From an uncultured bacterium (lineage in GTDB: Bacteria > Muiribacteriota > Ozemobacteria > Ozemobacterales > Ozemobacteraceae): a stretch of DNA of 64,000 nt. Made by a program: the position numbers and the translations under genes. The notes under the pieces are model-generated. The model did no database searches, had not been told where the DNA came from, and saw only the letters and a program-made list of their open reading frames with translations. Position 1 is the first letter of the stretch, and the number at the start of each line of letters is the position of its first letter. This document shows, in pieces, positions 15,050-23,481 of the stretch. The DNA lies in NCBI GenBank assembly GCA_937949615.1, contig CALEDQ010000024.1, positions 1 through 64,000 of the forward strand, read 5' to 3'.

Positions 15050-18016
15050 GTGAAAACGCGTGATGAAATAGGACTGAGAACATTGGTAGCAGCGGTTTTT
15101 ATGCTGCTGGTGATGTTGCCGGTTCTTTTTATCGGTGCCGGGTTACGGCAGATAGATGATGAGGCCCGGCAGAATCGCCTGCAGCTGGCCGAACAAGAAC
15201 TGAAGAACGAGGCGCGGGCATTTCAGGCCGATCTCAACGCCCGTCTGCATATCGAGAAGATAATCAAAAAAGCCGAGCGGCGCGCTGGCCTGTCGTCGCC
15301 TTCTCTTGAAAGGCCAAAATTTCCGGCCGGTGTTGACCCGCAGATTTTTCAGGCCGGTACCATTGACGAACTGAGGGCGCTTTATCGTGACATGAGCGGG
15401 GTCGAGCCATTGATGATGGTAGCGTTCAGCGCCGACATATACCACATCTGGAAATGGTTTTCCCCGGTTCTCGATGATATTGTGCCCCATGATCGTGAAA
15501 GAGTCGGGCAGATACTCAGCATGACGCTTGCCGAGCAGGATGGCGATTTTGTCAGGGTTGATGACAGCAGACCTGATGCCGAACAGCGTTATCATGAGGT
15601 CAGACGCCTGTTTGCGCAGGAATTTGGTGGCACGACCCAGAGCTATTTTAAGGTCATGGGCCGACTGTTTTCTGACATGATCTACCAGCCGCCCTTTCAG
15701 GGCGGCTGTTACGAAACGGCAACCCGAAAACGTGGAGAGTGCAGACTTTTTGCTTATTACCGCCGTGTTAAAGACGGGCCGAAGATTATGGGTGGCTATT
15801 TTGTGATGTTTGCCGGTAGCGGGTTTCCGCCAGAAAAGCTGCTGAAAGACTCACTCAAAAACAATGCCGATGGCTTTGCCAGAAACTACCTGACCCGGCC
15901 GCCGTTCGATCCTGGCAAAGTTATATTGCGCGGTCGCCGACTGATGATCGAGTCATCGATTCCGACAGAACTGATCGGTTATAACTCGCTATTCAGCCAT
16001 CAGGTCAGACTTCCGGCTGGCCTGCAGACTGTGTGTGATATCTCGGCCATAATGGCCGGGTCAGCTGAATTCAGTCGTTCTTTGCATTTTGCTCAGCAGT
16101 TGCTGTTTCTCTTCTGTCTTTTTGTTTCGGCATATTTCGTTCTTTTCGGGTTTCCAGCTATTGTGCGGTTGCGTCTGCGCATGCTGCTGTCGATAAGCCT
16201 GGCGGTTTTGATGCCATATACGATTCTCGGTCATGTTTCACTGCGTCTGCTCGACCGCATAGAGAGCCTCGGAAGCTTCGAATTGCGTGCTGATGCCGAG
16301 GGGCAGATGCAGAAGCTGCACAGCTATTATAACGACCAGCGACAGCAGCATCTTTTGCAGATGCTGAAAATCAAGAAACGTCTGATCGATGTGGCCGGCA
16401 AAAGTGGCGACGAAATAATGAATCTGAACGCCCACAATGTGGTTGTGCCAGGAACGTTTGTTGATTTTTACTTTTTCCGCAGTGACGGGGTTGCCAGGTC
16501 TTTCAAGGCGCACAATATCATAGATCTTGAAATATCCAAGCTCGAACAGCTGCTTTCGGTCAAATTCCTCGAAAACATGGGATGTCTCGATGCTCAGGCG
16601 CCGCATATAAAAAAGCTGCAACACATGACCAGCGTTGCTGACGGAATCATGGATACGATTCGCCGTGATTATTTTGACTACCGGGCTTTAAAATATGAAG
16701 CCAACGAAACCATTGATCTCAACCGATTTGACGATTTTTCGCGGGCAATCTGGTTTCTTATTCCGTATCTTAACGACAACTCTGTCCGGATTCGCGCCAT
16801 GGCCTCGACCAATGTCAGCAATCTCAATTTTATCATTTACAGTCCGCATGAATTCGACTCTGGTATTTTTTCAAGCACTTCCGGCCGCAATCAGCATCAC
16901 TTCCTTATGGGTCACCGACGGCATGATGACATGGTGTTGCGCTGGTGGCCAGACTATGTCAGCCCTGACCACCTCCTTAAAGTTTTGCTCGACCGGGCGG
17001 CGGCCGGGCGTGTCAGTACAGGCGAACTGACCGGTGCCGCCGGCTACTACCGCTACGAAAAGCAGCGCTTCAGTGAAAACGATATGATGGTCTATTCCGG
17101 CATTTCAACGAGTTCGCCTGATTTAATGGTTGCTCTACTGGCATGGGCGTTTCCGTTTCTGCTGCTGACATTTGCTCTGACGTCGCTCCTGCTGTTTGCT
17201 GACGCTCTTGAGGCGCTTTTCATCAATCCGGTTAAGGGTATCGGCCAGGCTGCAGCTGCCGTTGCCGCCGGTGATTATCAAAATCGTCTGGTGCTCGAAA
17301 ATACCGATGAATTCTCTCATCTCGCCGAGGCGTTCAACGATATGACCAACGGCCTGGCCCAGCGCGAAAAAATGCGGCGCTTCGTTTCTGAGAACCTTTA
17401 TGACCGTCTTGGTGAAGCAACCGGCCTGAAAGAGATGAGTTCGGTGCAGAACTCACGTGTTACGATGCTTGCTTCTGACATTCGCAGTTTCACCACTCTC
17501 AGTGAGCAGCATGACCCGCAGCAGATCGTCAATCTGCTCAACGACTATTTCACACGTATGGAAACTGCCATCAAAAGCCATGGTGGCGTAATAGAACGCT
17601 TTGTCGGCGATGCAGTAATGGCAGTCTTTTATTCAGGCGGGGAAAAGCCGGCCGAAGTCTGTGCAGCCGAAGCTGCTCTCGAAATGCGACGACAGCTGGC
17701 AGCACTGAACCAGGAACGCCTCGAACTCGGCCTGTTTTCGGTAGAAAACGGTATCGGTATCGCCACCGGCGAAGCAGTATCTGGAATCGCTGGCCGTGAG
17801 GGTGGACGCATGATTTTTGCGGTTCTCGGCGAGGTCACGCAACGGGCCGAAGCTCTCGAAAGTCTTACAAAATCAATATCTTCGAAAATGCTGGTTTGCG
17901 CCGAAACCGTGAACCGTCTCTCTGACATTTTCGCATTCGGTATCTCTCTGGAAACACCGGGTGGGCAGGCTTTTGAACTGATTGGCCGACGCCAGTCAGG
18001 GGGTAACGATGGCTGA
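15050..18016 (+). CDS. membrane class III nucleotide cyclase, C1-like half (metal-binding subunit)
   Basis: The 988-residue protein has TM1 (about 10-31), an extracytoplasmic sensor region (about 32-345), two close TMs (about 347-400), a second sensor region (about 400-690), a TM (about 700-728), a HAMP domain (about 722-775) and a class III cyclase domain (about 800-975). Both metal-binding aspartates are present (D810 in SDIRSF, D854 in VGDAVM). The residues that bind base and stabilise the transition state are not: R850 replaces Lys, Q931 replaces Asn and A935 replaces Arg. Alone it should be inactive or very weak. The next gene has the opposite set and overlaps by 8 nt. The start GTG has only a weak GGGTG site, so the first residues are uncertain. 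Confidence 0.88.
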   Translation: MKTRDEIGLRTLVAAVFMLLVMLPVLFIGAGLRQIDDEARQNRLQLAEQELKNEARAFQADLNARLHIEKIIKKAERRAGLSSPSLERPKFPAGVDPQIFQAGTIDELRALYRDMSGVEPLMMVAFSADIYHIWKWFSPVLDDIVPHDRERVGQILSMTLAEQDGDFVRVDDSRPDAEQRYHEVRRLFAQEFGGTTQSYFKVMGRLFSDMIYQPPFQGGCYETATRKRGECRLFAYYRRVKDGPKIMGGYFVMFAGSGFPPEKLLKDSLKNNADGFARNYLTRPPFDPGKVILRGRRLMIESSIPTELIGYNSLFSHQVRLPAGLQTVCDISAIMAGSAEFSRSLHFAQQLLFLFCLFVSAYFVLFGFPAIVRLRLRMLLSISLAVLMPYTILGHVSLRLLDRIESLGSFELRADAEGQMQKLHSYYNDQRQQHLLQMLKIKKRLIDVAGKSGDEIMNLNAHNVVVPGTFVDFYFFRSDGVARSFKAHNIIDLEISKLEQLLSVKFLENMGCLDAQAPHIKKLQHMTSVADGIMDTIRRDYFDYRALKYEANETIDLNRFDDFSRAIWFLIPYLNDNSVRIRAMASTNVSNLNFIIYSPHEFDSGIFSSTSGRNQHHFLMGHRRHDDMVLRWWPDYVSPDHLLKVLLDRAAAGRVSTGELTGAAGYYRYEKQRFSENDMMVYSGISTSSPDLMVALLAWAFPFLLLTFALTSLLLFADALEALFINPVKGIGQAAAAVAAGDYQNRLVLENTDEFSHLAEAFNDMTNGLAQREKMRRFVSENLYDRLGEATGLKEMSSVQNSRVTMLASDIRSFTTLSEQHDPQQIVNLLNDYFTRMETAIKSHGGVIERFVGDAVMAVFYSGGEKPAEVCAAEAALEMRRQLAALNQERLELGLFSVENGIGIATGEAVSGIAGREGGRMIFAVLGEVTQRAEALESLTKSISSKMLVCAETVNRLSDIFAFGISLETPGGQAFELIGRRQSGGNDG

Positions 18017-20834
18017 AAAAAACATTAACATTCGCCGCCGTCTTTCTCTGGCCTCACTTGCTCTCGCCTGGTTCACGGTTTTTGCGATACCGGCGGTTCT
18101 TCTGCAGGTCAGCCTGAACTATCTTTTCGAAATTACCATGCAGGCCAATCGTCAGGCTGCAATCGCCACCCTTTCCGGTGAAATGAACAGTTTTAGACGC
18201 GATCTGAAGGCCGAAGCCTTTGTCGAAAGAAAACTGATTCAGTTCTTTGCCGGGCACAGCGATTTTCGCCATGGTGCTTCGGCAACTGCCGCAATTCTCA
18301 ATCGCTCGACCGGTCTCAGACTTGCCGCTGTCGTGACCCACGCGGAAGATTTCGCTGAAGTCGATGCTGTCGTCGCCACGCATGTGCAGAAACAATTGCC
18401 GTTTTTACCGCGCAACCTGATGCGACGCTACCTGGCCGCGATCAACCAGAGCCAGAAGACTTTCGACCGCCGGCCTCGCAAAGATGCCGATATTTTTTTA
18501 AGACGCCAGTTTGGTCTTATTTCAGAAATTCCGCTGGAACCTGGTCGCATCTGTCGCGTAGTTTCGGCAAAGCTCGAAGGGCCGGCCTTCTTTTTCTATC
18601 AACCGGTATGGCAGATGTCTGGCAGTCAGAGAAAGATCGCGGGCGGCTGTCTGGTCATTCTGCGTGGCTGTGACCTCGATCAGCGGCAGATTTTATCAGA
18701 TGCTGTAAAATTGCAGGCCCGCGGTATCAGGCGCAGCTTCAGCCATCTGCCGATCGCCCTTGATGGTGATAAGCCACTGACCAGAAAAATCATGACCGAC
18801 TATCTTGCAGATGCTGAAGGTCAGCATATGGTGTCGACCTTTCCGGACACTGTAATTGTCGATCTGATTCAGGCCGGTGGGCTCGTTCCGAAGAATCTTG
18901 AAAGGGTGCTTGCCCGTCTGCCGTTGCTCAAGGTTTCGATACTCATGCCTGAACTGCAGCACCCTCTGGCCAGCCGCGCTTCAATGATTTTTACTCTTGC
19001 CCGGCTGCTGGCTCTGGCTGGTGCCGTATTTCTGCTGCGGCTGTATTTTTTCGGCATCGATTTCAGAATGGGAATCAGGCCGAAGGTATTGCTCGGTACT
19101 GCTGTAATGCTGCTTCTGCCCGTCTCTCTGCTTCTCGCCGGTATGATTACCTGGAATCAATTCAATCGTGTTTATGGCTGGTATCAGGCCGAAGAACTGC
19201 AGAGAATCTATTTTAACGAGCTCTATGATGGATTTTCCCATTATATGACCGCTTTGCAGAAACATACGCTGCAGGTCGCTGCCAGACTTGAAAAAATGCG
19301 TGGCAGCGACGAAACGGCATATTTGCAGGTCCTCAGAGAAGGGCTCGAAAATTCGATTGCTTCAGACCTTTTTTTCGACCTTGATGACGGCAGGCGTCTA
19401 TATGTCAGCTCAACAAAATTTTACCGGGAAATTCCGAAAGAAGATGAATCTGGCCGCCGCCTTGTCTCCTCGGCCATTCTCAATGGTTTCGACCGCAACG
19501 GTAATTTTGTAATGAATCAGACCGAGGGCAAGGAACGGGACCCGGGAACGGTCGATGCTTCCTTCGTGAACGAAATCGGCAAGCGCTGGGCGCGGCCATT
19601 CAAAATGATGCGCATGAATACCGGCAATCGTTTTTCGACCGCGTTTGTGTTCAATGCTGATAAATACAGCCTTTTTGGGCTGCTTTCGTTTAATTTTTAT
19701 GATAACAATCTGATTCGCGACTATATTGTGAATCATTTCAGGCCCTCAGAAAAATTTGCCGGTATTTCCGGGCGATTTTTCGAGGTGGTCCGGGACGACG
19801 CCGGCTATCATCTGGTGGCTCTGGCAGATGGCCGAATTCTTCATAAACCCGGTCTGCTCGAAAAGATCGATCTGGCCGAAAAAGTCGAAGGCTTTGTCTG
19901 GCGCGAAAAGGAAAAGAATCTGCTGCAGGTGCGCTGGTTCAATGATTACCCACTGGTGATGCTGGTTGGTTCAGAAGTTTTTGCGGCCGGATCGACAACC
20001 TGGCTTTTGCCGGGTGCTCTTATCGGTTATGGCCTCTTGTTGCTGCTTTTCGTCTATCTGGTATTCGAGCTTATTTATCTGCGGCCATTGCGTGAGTTTA
20101 TCAGAGTAACCGCTGAGGTTGGCCGCGGCAATCTGCAGACCAGCGTACAGCTGCAGGCCAGCGATGAATTTGCTGATCTGAAAACCGTATTCACCGGCAT
20201 GATTCAGGGCCTTGAACAGCGCCGCAAACTGGCGCATTTCGTTTCACAGGATGTTCTGACTGCCGTCGAAAGTGATTCTGCTGCCGATATGGCGCCCGGT
20301 GGGGTGAGAGTGGCGGCTACCGTAGTGTTCATGCAGCTGCAGTTGTTCGCACACCTGTCGCCGGCCGAGCGTTTTGCCGTCCTTGGCCGGTTTATCGGCG
20401 AGGCCGACCGGATTGCCCGTTCGTGTGGCGGGGTTATCGACAAGGTCATCGAAAATACGCTGATGCTGGTGTTCCGCTCTGCCACTGCCGGTGAAAATCA
20501 CAGTCTGCAGGCCTGCCGGGCCGCGCTCGAACTGGCATACGTCATGCGTGATGCCGGTTATTACGTGCGTGCCGGTATCGCCAGCGGCAATGTCGTTTCG
20601 GGCCGCATCGGTTCGCGACTTGGCAAGCTGGATTACACGGTCATCGGCGATACGGTGAACCTGGCGGCCAGGTTGAAAGCCGAGGCGGCGAAGGCCGGCA
20701 CGACCGGCATCGTCGTCGCTCCTTCCACAATCAGGGGCCTGCATGGCCAGGGCCGCGTCGCCTTTATCGAACGTGTTGAAATCAAGGGCAAAAGCCGCGA
20801 ATATCCGCTTTATGAACTTCTCGAACTGCGCTGA
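18009..20834 (+). CDS. membrane class III nucleotide cyclase, C2-like half (substrate-binding subunit)
   Basis: The 941-residue protein repeats the layout of the preceding gene: four TMs, two extracytoplasmic sensor regions, HAMP (about 690-745) and a cyclase domain (about 770-940). Here the metal aspartates are lost (Q776 and N816), but the lysine (K812), the class IIIb threonine (T877), the asparagine (N884) and the arginine (R888) in YTVIGDTVNLAARL are all present. With the upstream protein it could form one complete active site. I chose ATG 18009, preceded by AGGGGG, over TTG 17982; this gives an 8-nt overlap with the upstream stop and implies coupled, equimolar synthesis. The signals sensed by the extracytoplasmic regions are unknown. 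Confidence 0.9.
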   Translation: MAEKNINIRRRLSLASLALAWFTVFAIPAVLLQVSLNYLFEITMQANRQAAIATLSGEMNSFRRDLKAEAFVERKLIQFFAGHSDFRHGASATAAILNRSTGLRLAAVVTHAEDFAEVDAVVATHVQKQLPFLPRNLMRRYLAAINQSQKTFDRRPRKDADIFLRRQFGLISEIPLEPGRICRVVSAKLEGPAFFFYQPVWQMSGSQRKIAGGCLVILRGCDLDQRQILSDAVKLQARGIRRSFSHLPIALDGDKPLTRKIMTDYLADAEGQHMVSTFPDTVIVDLIQAGGLVPKNLERVLARLPLLKVSILMPELQHPLASRASMIFTLARLLALAGAVFLLRLYFFGIDFRMGIRPKVLLGTAVMLLLPVSLLLAGMITWNQFNRVYGWYQAEELQRIYFNELYDGFSHYMTALQKHTLQVAARLEKMRGSDETAYLQVLREGLENSIASDLFFDLDDGRRLYVSSTKFYREIPKEDESGRRLVSSAILNGFDRNGNFVMNQTEGKERDPGTVDASFVNEIGKRWARPFKMMRMNTGNRFSTAFVFNADKYSLFGLLSFNFYDNNLIRDYIVNHFRPSEKFAGISGRFFEVVRDDAGYHLVALADGRILHKPGLLEKIDLAEKVEGFVWREKEKNLLQVRWFNDYPLVMLVGSEVFAAGSTTWLLPGALIGYGLLLLLFVYLVFELIYLRPLREFIRVTAEVGRGNLQTSVQLQASDEFADLKTVFTGMIQGLEQRRKLAHFVSQDVLTAVESDSAADMAPGGVRVAATVVFMQLQLFAHLSPAERFAVLGRFIGEADRIARSCGGVIDKVIENTLMLVFRSATAGENHSLQACRAALELAYVMRDAGYYVRAGIASGNVVSGRIGSRLGKLDYTVIGDTVNLAARLKAEAAKAGTTGIVVAPSTIRGLHGQGRVAFIERVEIKGKSREYPLYELLELR

Positions 20835-20840
20835 CCTGAA

Positions 20841-21440
20841 TCAGGAATGCTCAGGCGGTTTGACGCCGGCGAAAAGCTTCGGGCCGTCGATGGTCAGGCC
20901 GGGCATGGTTTTGACCTCGATTGTGGCGGTGTGATCGAAGATATCTTCACGGCCAAACAGGCCGTCTTTCCCGAGGCGATAGATGCGTACCAGGCGGTCA
21001 GCGGGGTGAATAAGCCAGAATTCTTTAACCCCGGCCTTTTCGTAGACTGAGCGTTTGAGTATATTGTCGCGTGAAGCGGTTGATGGAGAAATTATCTCGA
21101 CGACGAGGTCGGGGGCTCCGAACACGCCCTGCTGTGTGGTTTTTTTTTCGTCGCAGACGACGAGAATATCGGGCTGCAGAACCGTAGTGATCTCTTCGGC
21201 CTTTTTGTTTTTACGCGCCAGTATCAGGTCGAATGGTGCATGCAAAACCCGGCAGGGCTTGTCCTCAAGGAAATTGGCGAACTGACGGCACAGTTCCATT
21301 GAAATCATTTGATGATCCAGGGTTGGACTGGTCATGTCATAGACATCGCCGTCGATTATTTCGTAGCGTTTGTCGTCGTTCCACTTAAGATAGTCTGCGT
21401 AAGAATACTTTTCAGATTTTTTGCGCTTCGCACCGACCAT
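20841..21440 (-). CDS. Uma2 family (DUF820) endonuclease-like protein
   Basis: The 199-residue protein matches the Uma2/DUF820 family of the PD-(D/E)XK nuclease fold: YADYLKWNDDKRYEIIDGDVYDM near the N-terminus, QPDILVV (about 98-104), PDLVVEIISPST with the active-site Glu (about 120-131), and a lysine-bearing helix (KRSVYEKAGVKEFW, about 138-152). The D, E and K expected for metal-dependent cleavage are visible. The family is abundant in cyanobacteria and some candidate phyla, often transposon-linked, and its role is unclear. It ends 6 nt from the convergent cyclase gene. No transposase lies nearby. Confidence 0.9.
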   Translation of the reverse strand: MVGAKRKKSEKYSYADYLKWNDDKRYEIIDGDVYDMTSPTLDHQMISMELCRQFANFLEDKPCRVLHAPFDLILARKNKKAEEITTVLQPDILVVCDEKKTTQQGVFGAPDLVVEIISPSTASRDNILKRSVYEKAGVKEFWLIHPADRLVRIYRLGKDGLFGREDIFDHTATIEVKTMPGLTIDGPKLFAGVKPPEHS

Positions 21441-21487
21441 GGTTTACTCCAGTTTTTAACTTGCAGTTTTTTTACCATATAGCATAA

Positions 21488-22168
21488 TCAGTAAGGAGAG
21501 TATTTGAAAAAATCAGTATCACTTTGAAAAGGCATATAGCGATAGCGGTTGAGCTGCAATATTTTTCGTTTAAAGACGACTTTACATTCGGCGATCAACT
21601 GCGCCGAAAAAGTGCTGATAATTGAGGTTTTGCTCGCATCTGAATATTGGTAGTAACGCCCCTGTGATTTGATCAGCATTACAGCTGTAGTGGCCACGCT
21701 GGTGGTACTGGTGGCCGGGTAGGAGGTTACTCTGAAAAAATAGGGCGGGCTTGCCGTTTGGGAGTCAATTAGATAGTTATCAAGTGTTTCATTGAGGAAT
21801 ATCCAGTCTGATGGCACAGAAGCCACAAGAGTTTTGACTTTGGCATTGTCCCAGGTCACCCCTGATGGTATTTGAACCGGGCTCCAGTTGGAATTGGCAA
21901 ATGAGGTTATATAGGTGCGACTGGCAACTGCGGCCATACCACTGATTTCATCGAACATCGAGCGGTTTTTTTGCGCCAGAGCGATAGCGTAATTGATGCC
22001 GGAAAAAGCAGCGTCGGCGGCACGGTCGGAGTGATCAACCATACCCAGTATGTCTACTTCTGTCTGCACCATTTTCATGTAAGCGGTAGAAACCGTCATC
22101 AACAGACCAAAAATCAGCATGATCATGATAATACCGGCTTGCCCGTATTTTTTTGTTTTCCTGATCAT
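21488..22168 (-). CDS. PilX/GspK-like minor pilin component
   Basis: The 226-residue protein begins with a short basic leader, GQAGIIMIMLIFGLLMTVSTAYMKMVQTE, typical of PilX/GspK-type subunits, where the leader lacks the usual Glu at +5. The rest is a globular domain of unknown fold. Last gene of the four-gene pilin operon; 3 nt separate it from the preceding gene. PilX/GspK subunits sit at the tip complex that starts pilus or pseudopilus assembly and anchor in the inner membrane before assembly. Confidence 0.75.
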   Translation of the reverse strand: MIRKTKKYGQAGIIMIMLIFGLLMTVSTAYMKMVQTEVDILGMVDHSDRAADAAFSGINYAIALAQKNRSMFDEISGMAAVASRTYITSFANSNWSPVQIPSGVTWDNAKVKTLVASVPSDWIFLNETLDNYLIDSQTASPPYFFRVTSYPATSTTSVATTAVMLIKSQGRYYQYSDASKTSIISTFSAQLIAECKVVFKRKILQLNRYRYMPFQSDTDFFKYSPY

Positions 22169-22171
22169 TTT

Positions 22172-22834
22172 TCAGCCTCCTGCTGCCGGAGCAGTCAGAA
22201 CAATACTTTCGCTGCTGACGATTTCATCGCCACTGAGATCCCATAAATCAATTTTTCCATCGGGTATGCCGGCCGGGCCGCTGATATCACTGGTTCCGCT
22301 TACATCCCAGTAATTTATTACGCCATCGGCAACCCCTGAGGGGCCGTTGATATCATCGGTAGGCTCAATGCCGCAGATTTGCAGGCTTATTCTAAAAGTC
22401 CAGGTCGAAATTCTTTCAACCAGAAATAGATTAACATTTCTGGCAATGGTCATGGTATGACTTGCCGAAATTGCAGCCGTTGTTAAACCTGAGATTTTCC
22501 GATCGAGTTTTCCCCAGTTCCGGTCAAGTGAAATTGATACGCTGGCAGTACCTGCAGAAGGTATTCGGTAGGTAAGTGTTGCCGCAATTTCAGTAGAGCT
22601 AGAAGCTTGTGGAACCGTGATCAGAGTTGCTTTCATCAGATCCTGTTTGATAAGGTCGAATGCCATTCTTGAGTAGTTTTTAGCGGCGATTTTGGTTTGC
22701 CCCTTTTGCCATACAAGCGAACCATACTGAATATAGGCGATTACCGAAACCAGCATCATGGTCATGACGATTGTGGCAGTTAGAACCTCTACCAGTGAAA
22801 ATGCTTTTCTGTTGTTTTTGTGATTTTTTACCAT
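22172..22834 (-). CDS. PilW/GspJ-like pseudopilin with dockerin-like Ca-loop pair
   Basis: RKA-FSLVEVLTATIVMT gives a standard class III signal, with Glu at +5. The hydrophobic helix (about 11-35) is followed by a pilin-like globular domain. At about residues 155-200 two tandem repeats of the form D-I-x-G-P-x-G-x-x-D-G-x-I-x-x-W-D-x-S-G appear, which resemble the duplicated calcium loops of dockerin domains. The chain ends about 14 residues later. Position in the operon (third) and size fit PilW or GspJ. It overlaps the preceding gene by 7 nt. The loops may bind calcium or mediate subunit contacts; neither is shown. Confidence 0.8.
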   Translation of the reverse strand: MVKNHKNNRKAFSLVEVLTATIVMTMMLVSVIAYIQYGSLVWQKGQTKIAAKNYSRMAFDLIKQDLMKATLITVPQASSSTEIAATLTYRIPSAGTASVSISLDRNWGKLDRKISGLTTAAISASHTMTIARNVNLFLVERISTWTFRISLQICGIEPTDDINGPSGVADGVINYWDVSGTSDISGPAGIPDGKIDLWDLSGDEIVSSESIVLTAPAAGG

Positions 22835-23481
22835 AAAACATCCGTATCTGAGTCACCGTCGTTATCGACTGCATAAGATTCTGAAGACAATACTCCCATT
22901 GCATTGAGATACACCCTTATTCGCGAACTGCCATATTCAAACAAAATATAGCACTCTGGCAGAAGATTTCTATTTGTTTCACTGATTGAACCGGATATAG
23001 CGGTTACCAGATAGCCATCGGGCCAGAAGTAAATGGTTCGACCAGCAAGATAAGGACTTCTGGTAACCGCTACTCCTGGATCCATTTCGGCTTCTTCAGA
23101 ATCAAGAACGCTTTCCCAGTTAAAACTGTCGTAATTTTCTTCAGCCAGGCCTGCAATAAGATCTGGTTTTGCGACTCCGCTGTCTTCTATAAATCCTGAG
23201 TGAATTTGAATTTTATAAGTGCCACCATCCGGCGAAAAAATTATGCGATGCAAAGCCTGTTCCTGCATAGCTCTATATTTGGCCATGCGGATATTCTGCA
23301 CCATGACTTCGGCTACCGCTTTTACCCGTTCTGAAGAATAAAAGTTTGTCACACCCGGCAGAACGATGCTGCTTACTACCGCAATTATAGCCGCCGCCGT
23401 CATGACTTCCATCATGGTGAAAGCTCGTCTTGCAGACCTGGCCAGCGGCTCAAATACAGATTTTAAGGATGTTTTCATCAT
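22828..23481 (-). CDS. FimU/GspH-like pseudopilin
   Basis: The 217-residue protein has a long basic leader, RRA-FTMMEVMTAAAIIAVVSSIVLPG, with Glu at +5, then a GspH/FimT-type region (VKAVAEVMVQNIRMAKYRAMQEQALHR). This matches a minor pseudopilin of a type IV pilus or type II secretion system. The leader is longer than usual (20 residues). The start overlaps the stop of the giant pilin gene by 4 nt. Second gene of the operon. Confidence 0.85.
   Translation of the reverse strand: MMKTSLKSVFEPLARSARRAFTMMEVMTAAAIIAVVSSIVLPGVTNFYSSERVKAVAEVMVQNIRMAKYRAMQEQALHRIIFSPDGGTYKIQIHSGFIEDSGVAKPDLIAGLAEENYDSFNWESVLDSEEAEMDPGVAVTRSPYLAGRTIYFWPDGYLVTAISGSISETNRNLLPECYILFEYGSSRIRVYLNAMGVLSSESYAVDNDGDSDTDVLW

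Noticed and set aside
14535..15083. 182-codon minus-strand ORF
   Set aside because: It is antisense to the UPF0210 gene and reads through the dispersed repeat, giving the well-known spurious SVFIRG-type peptide.
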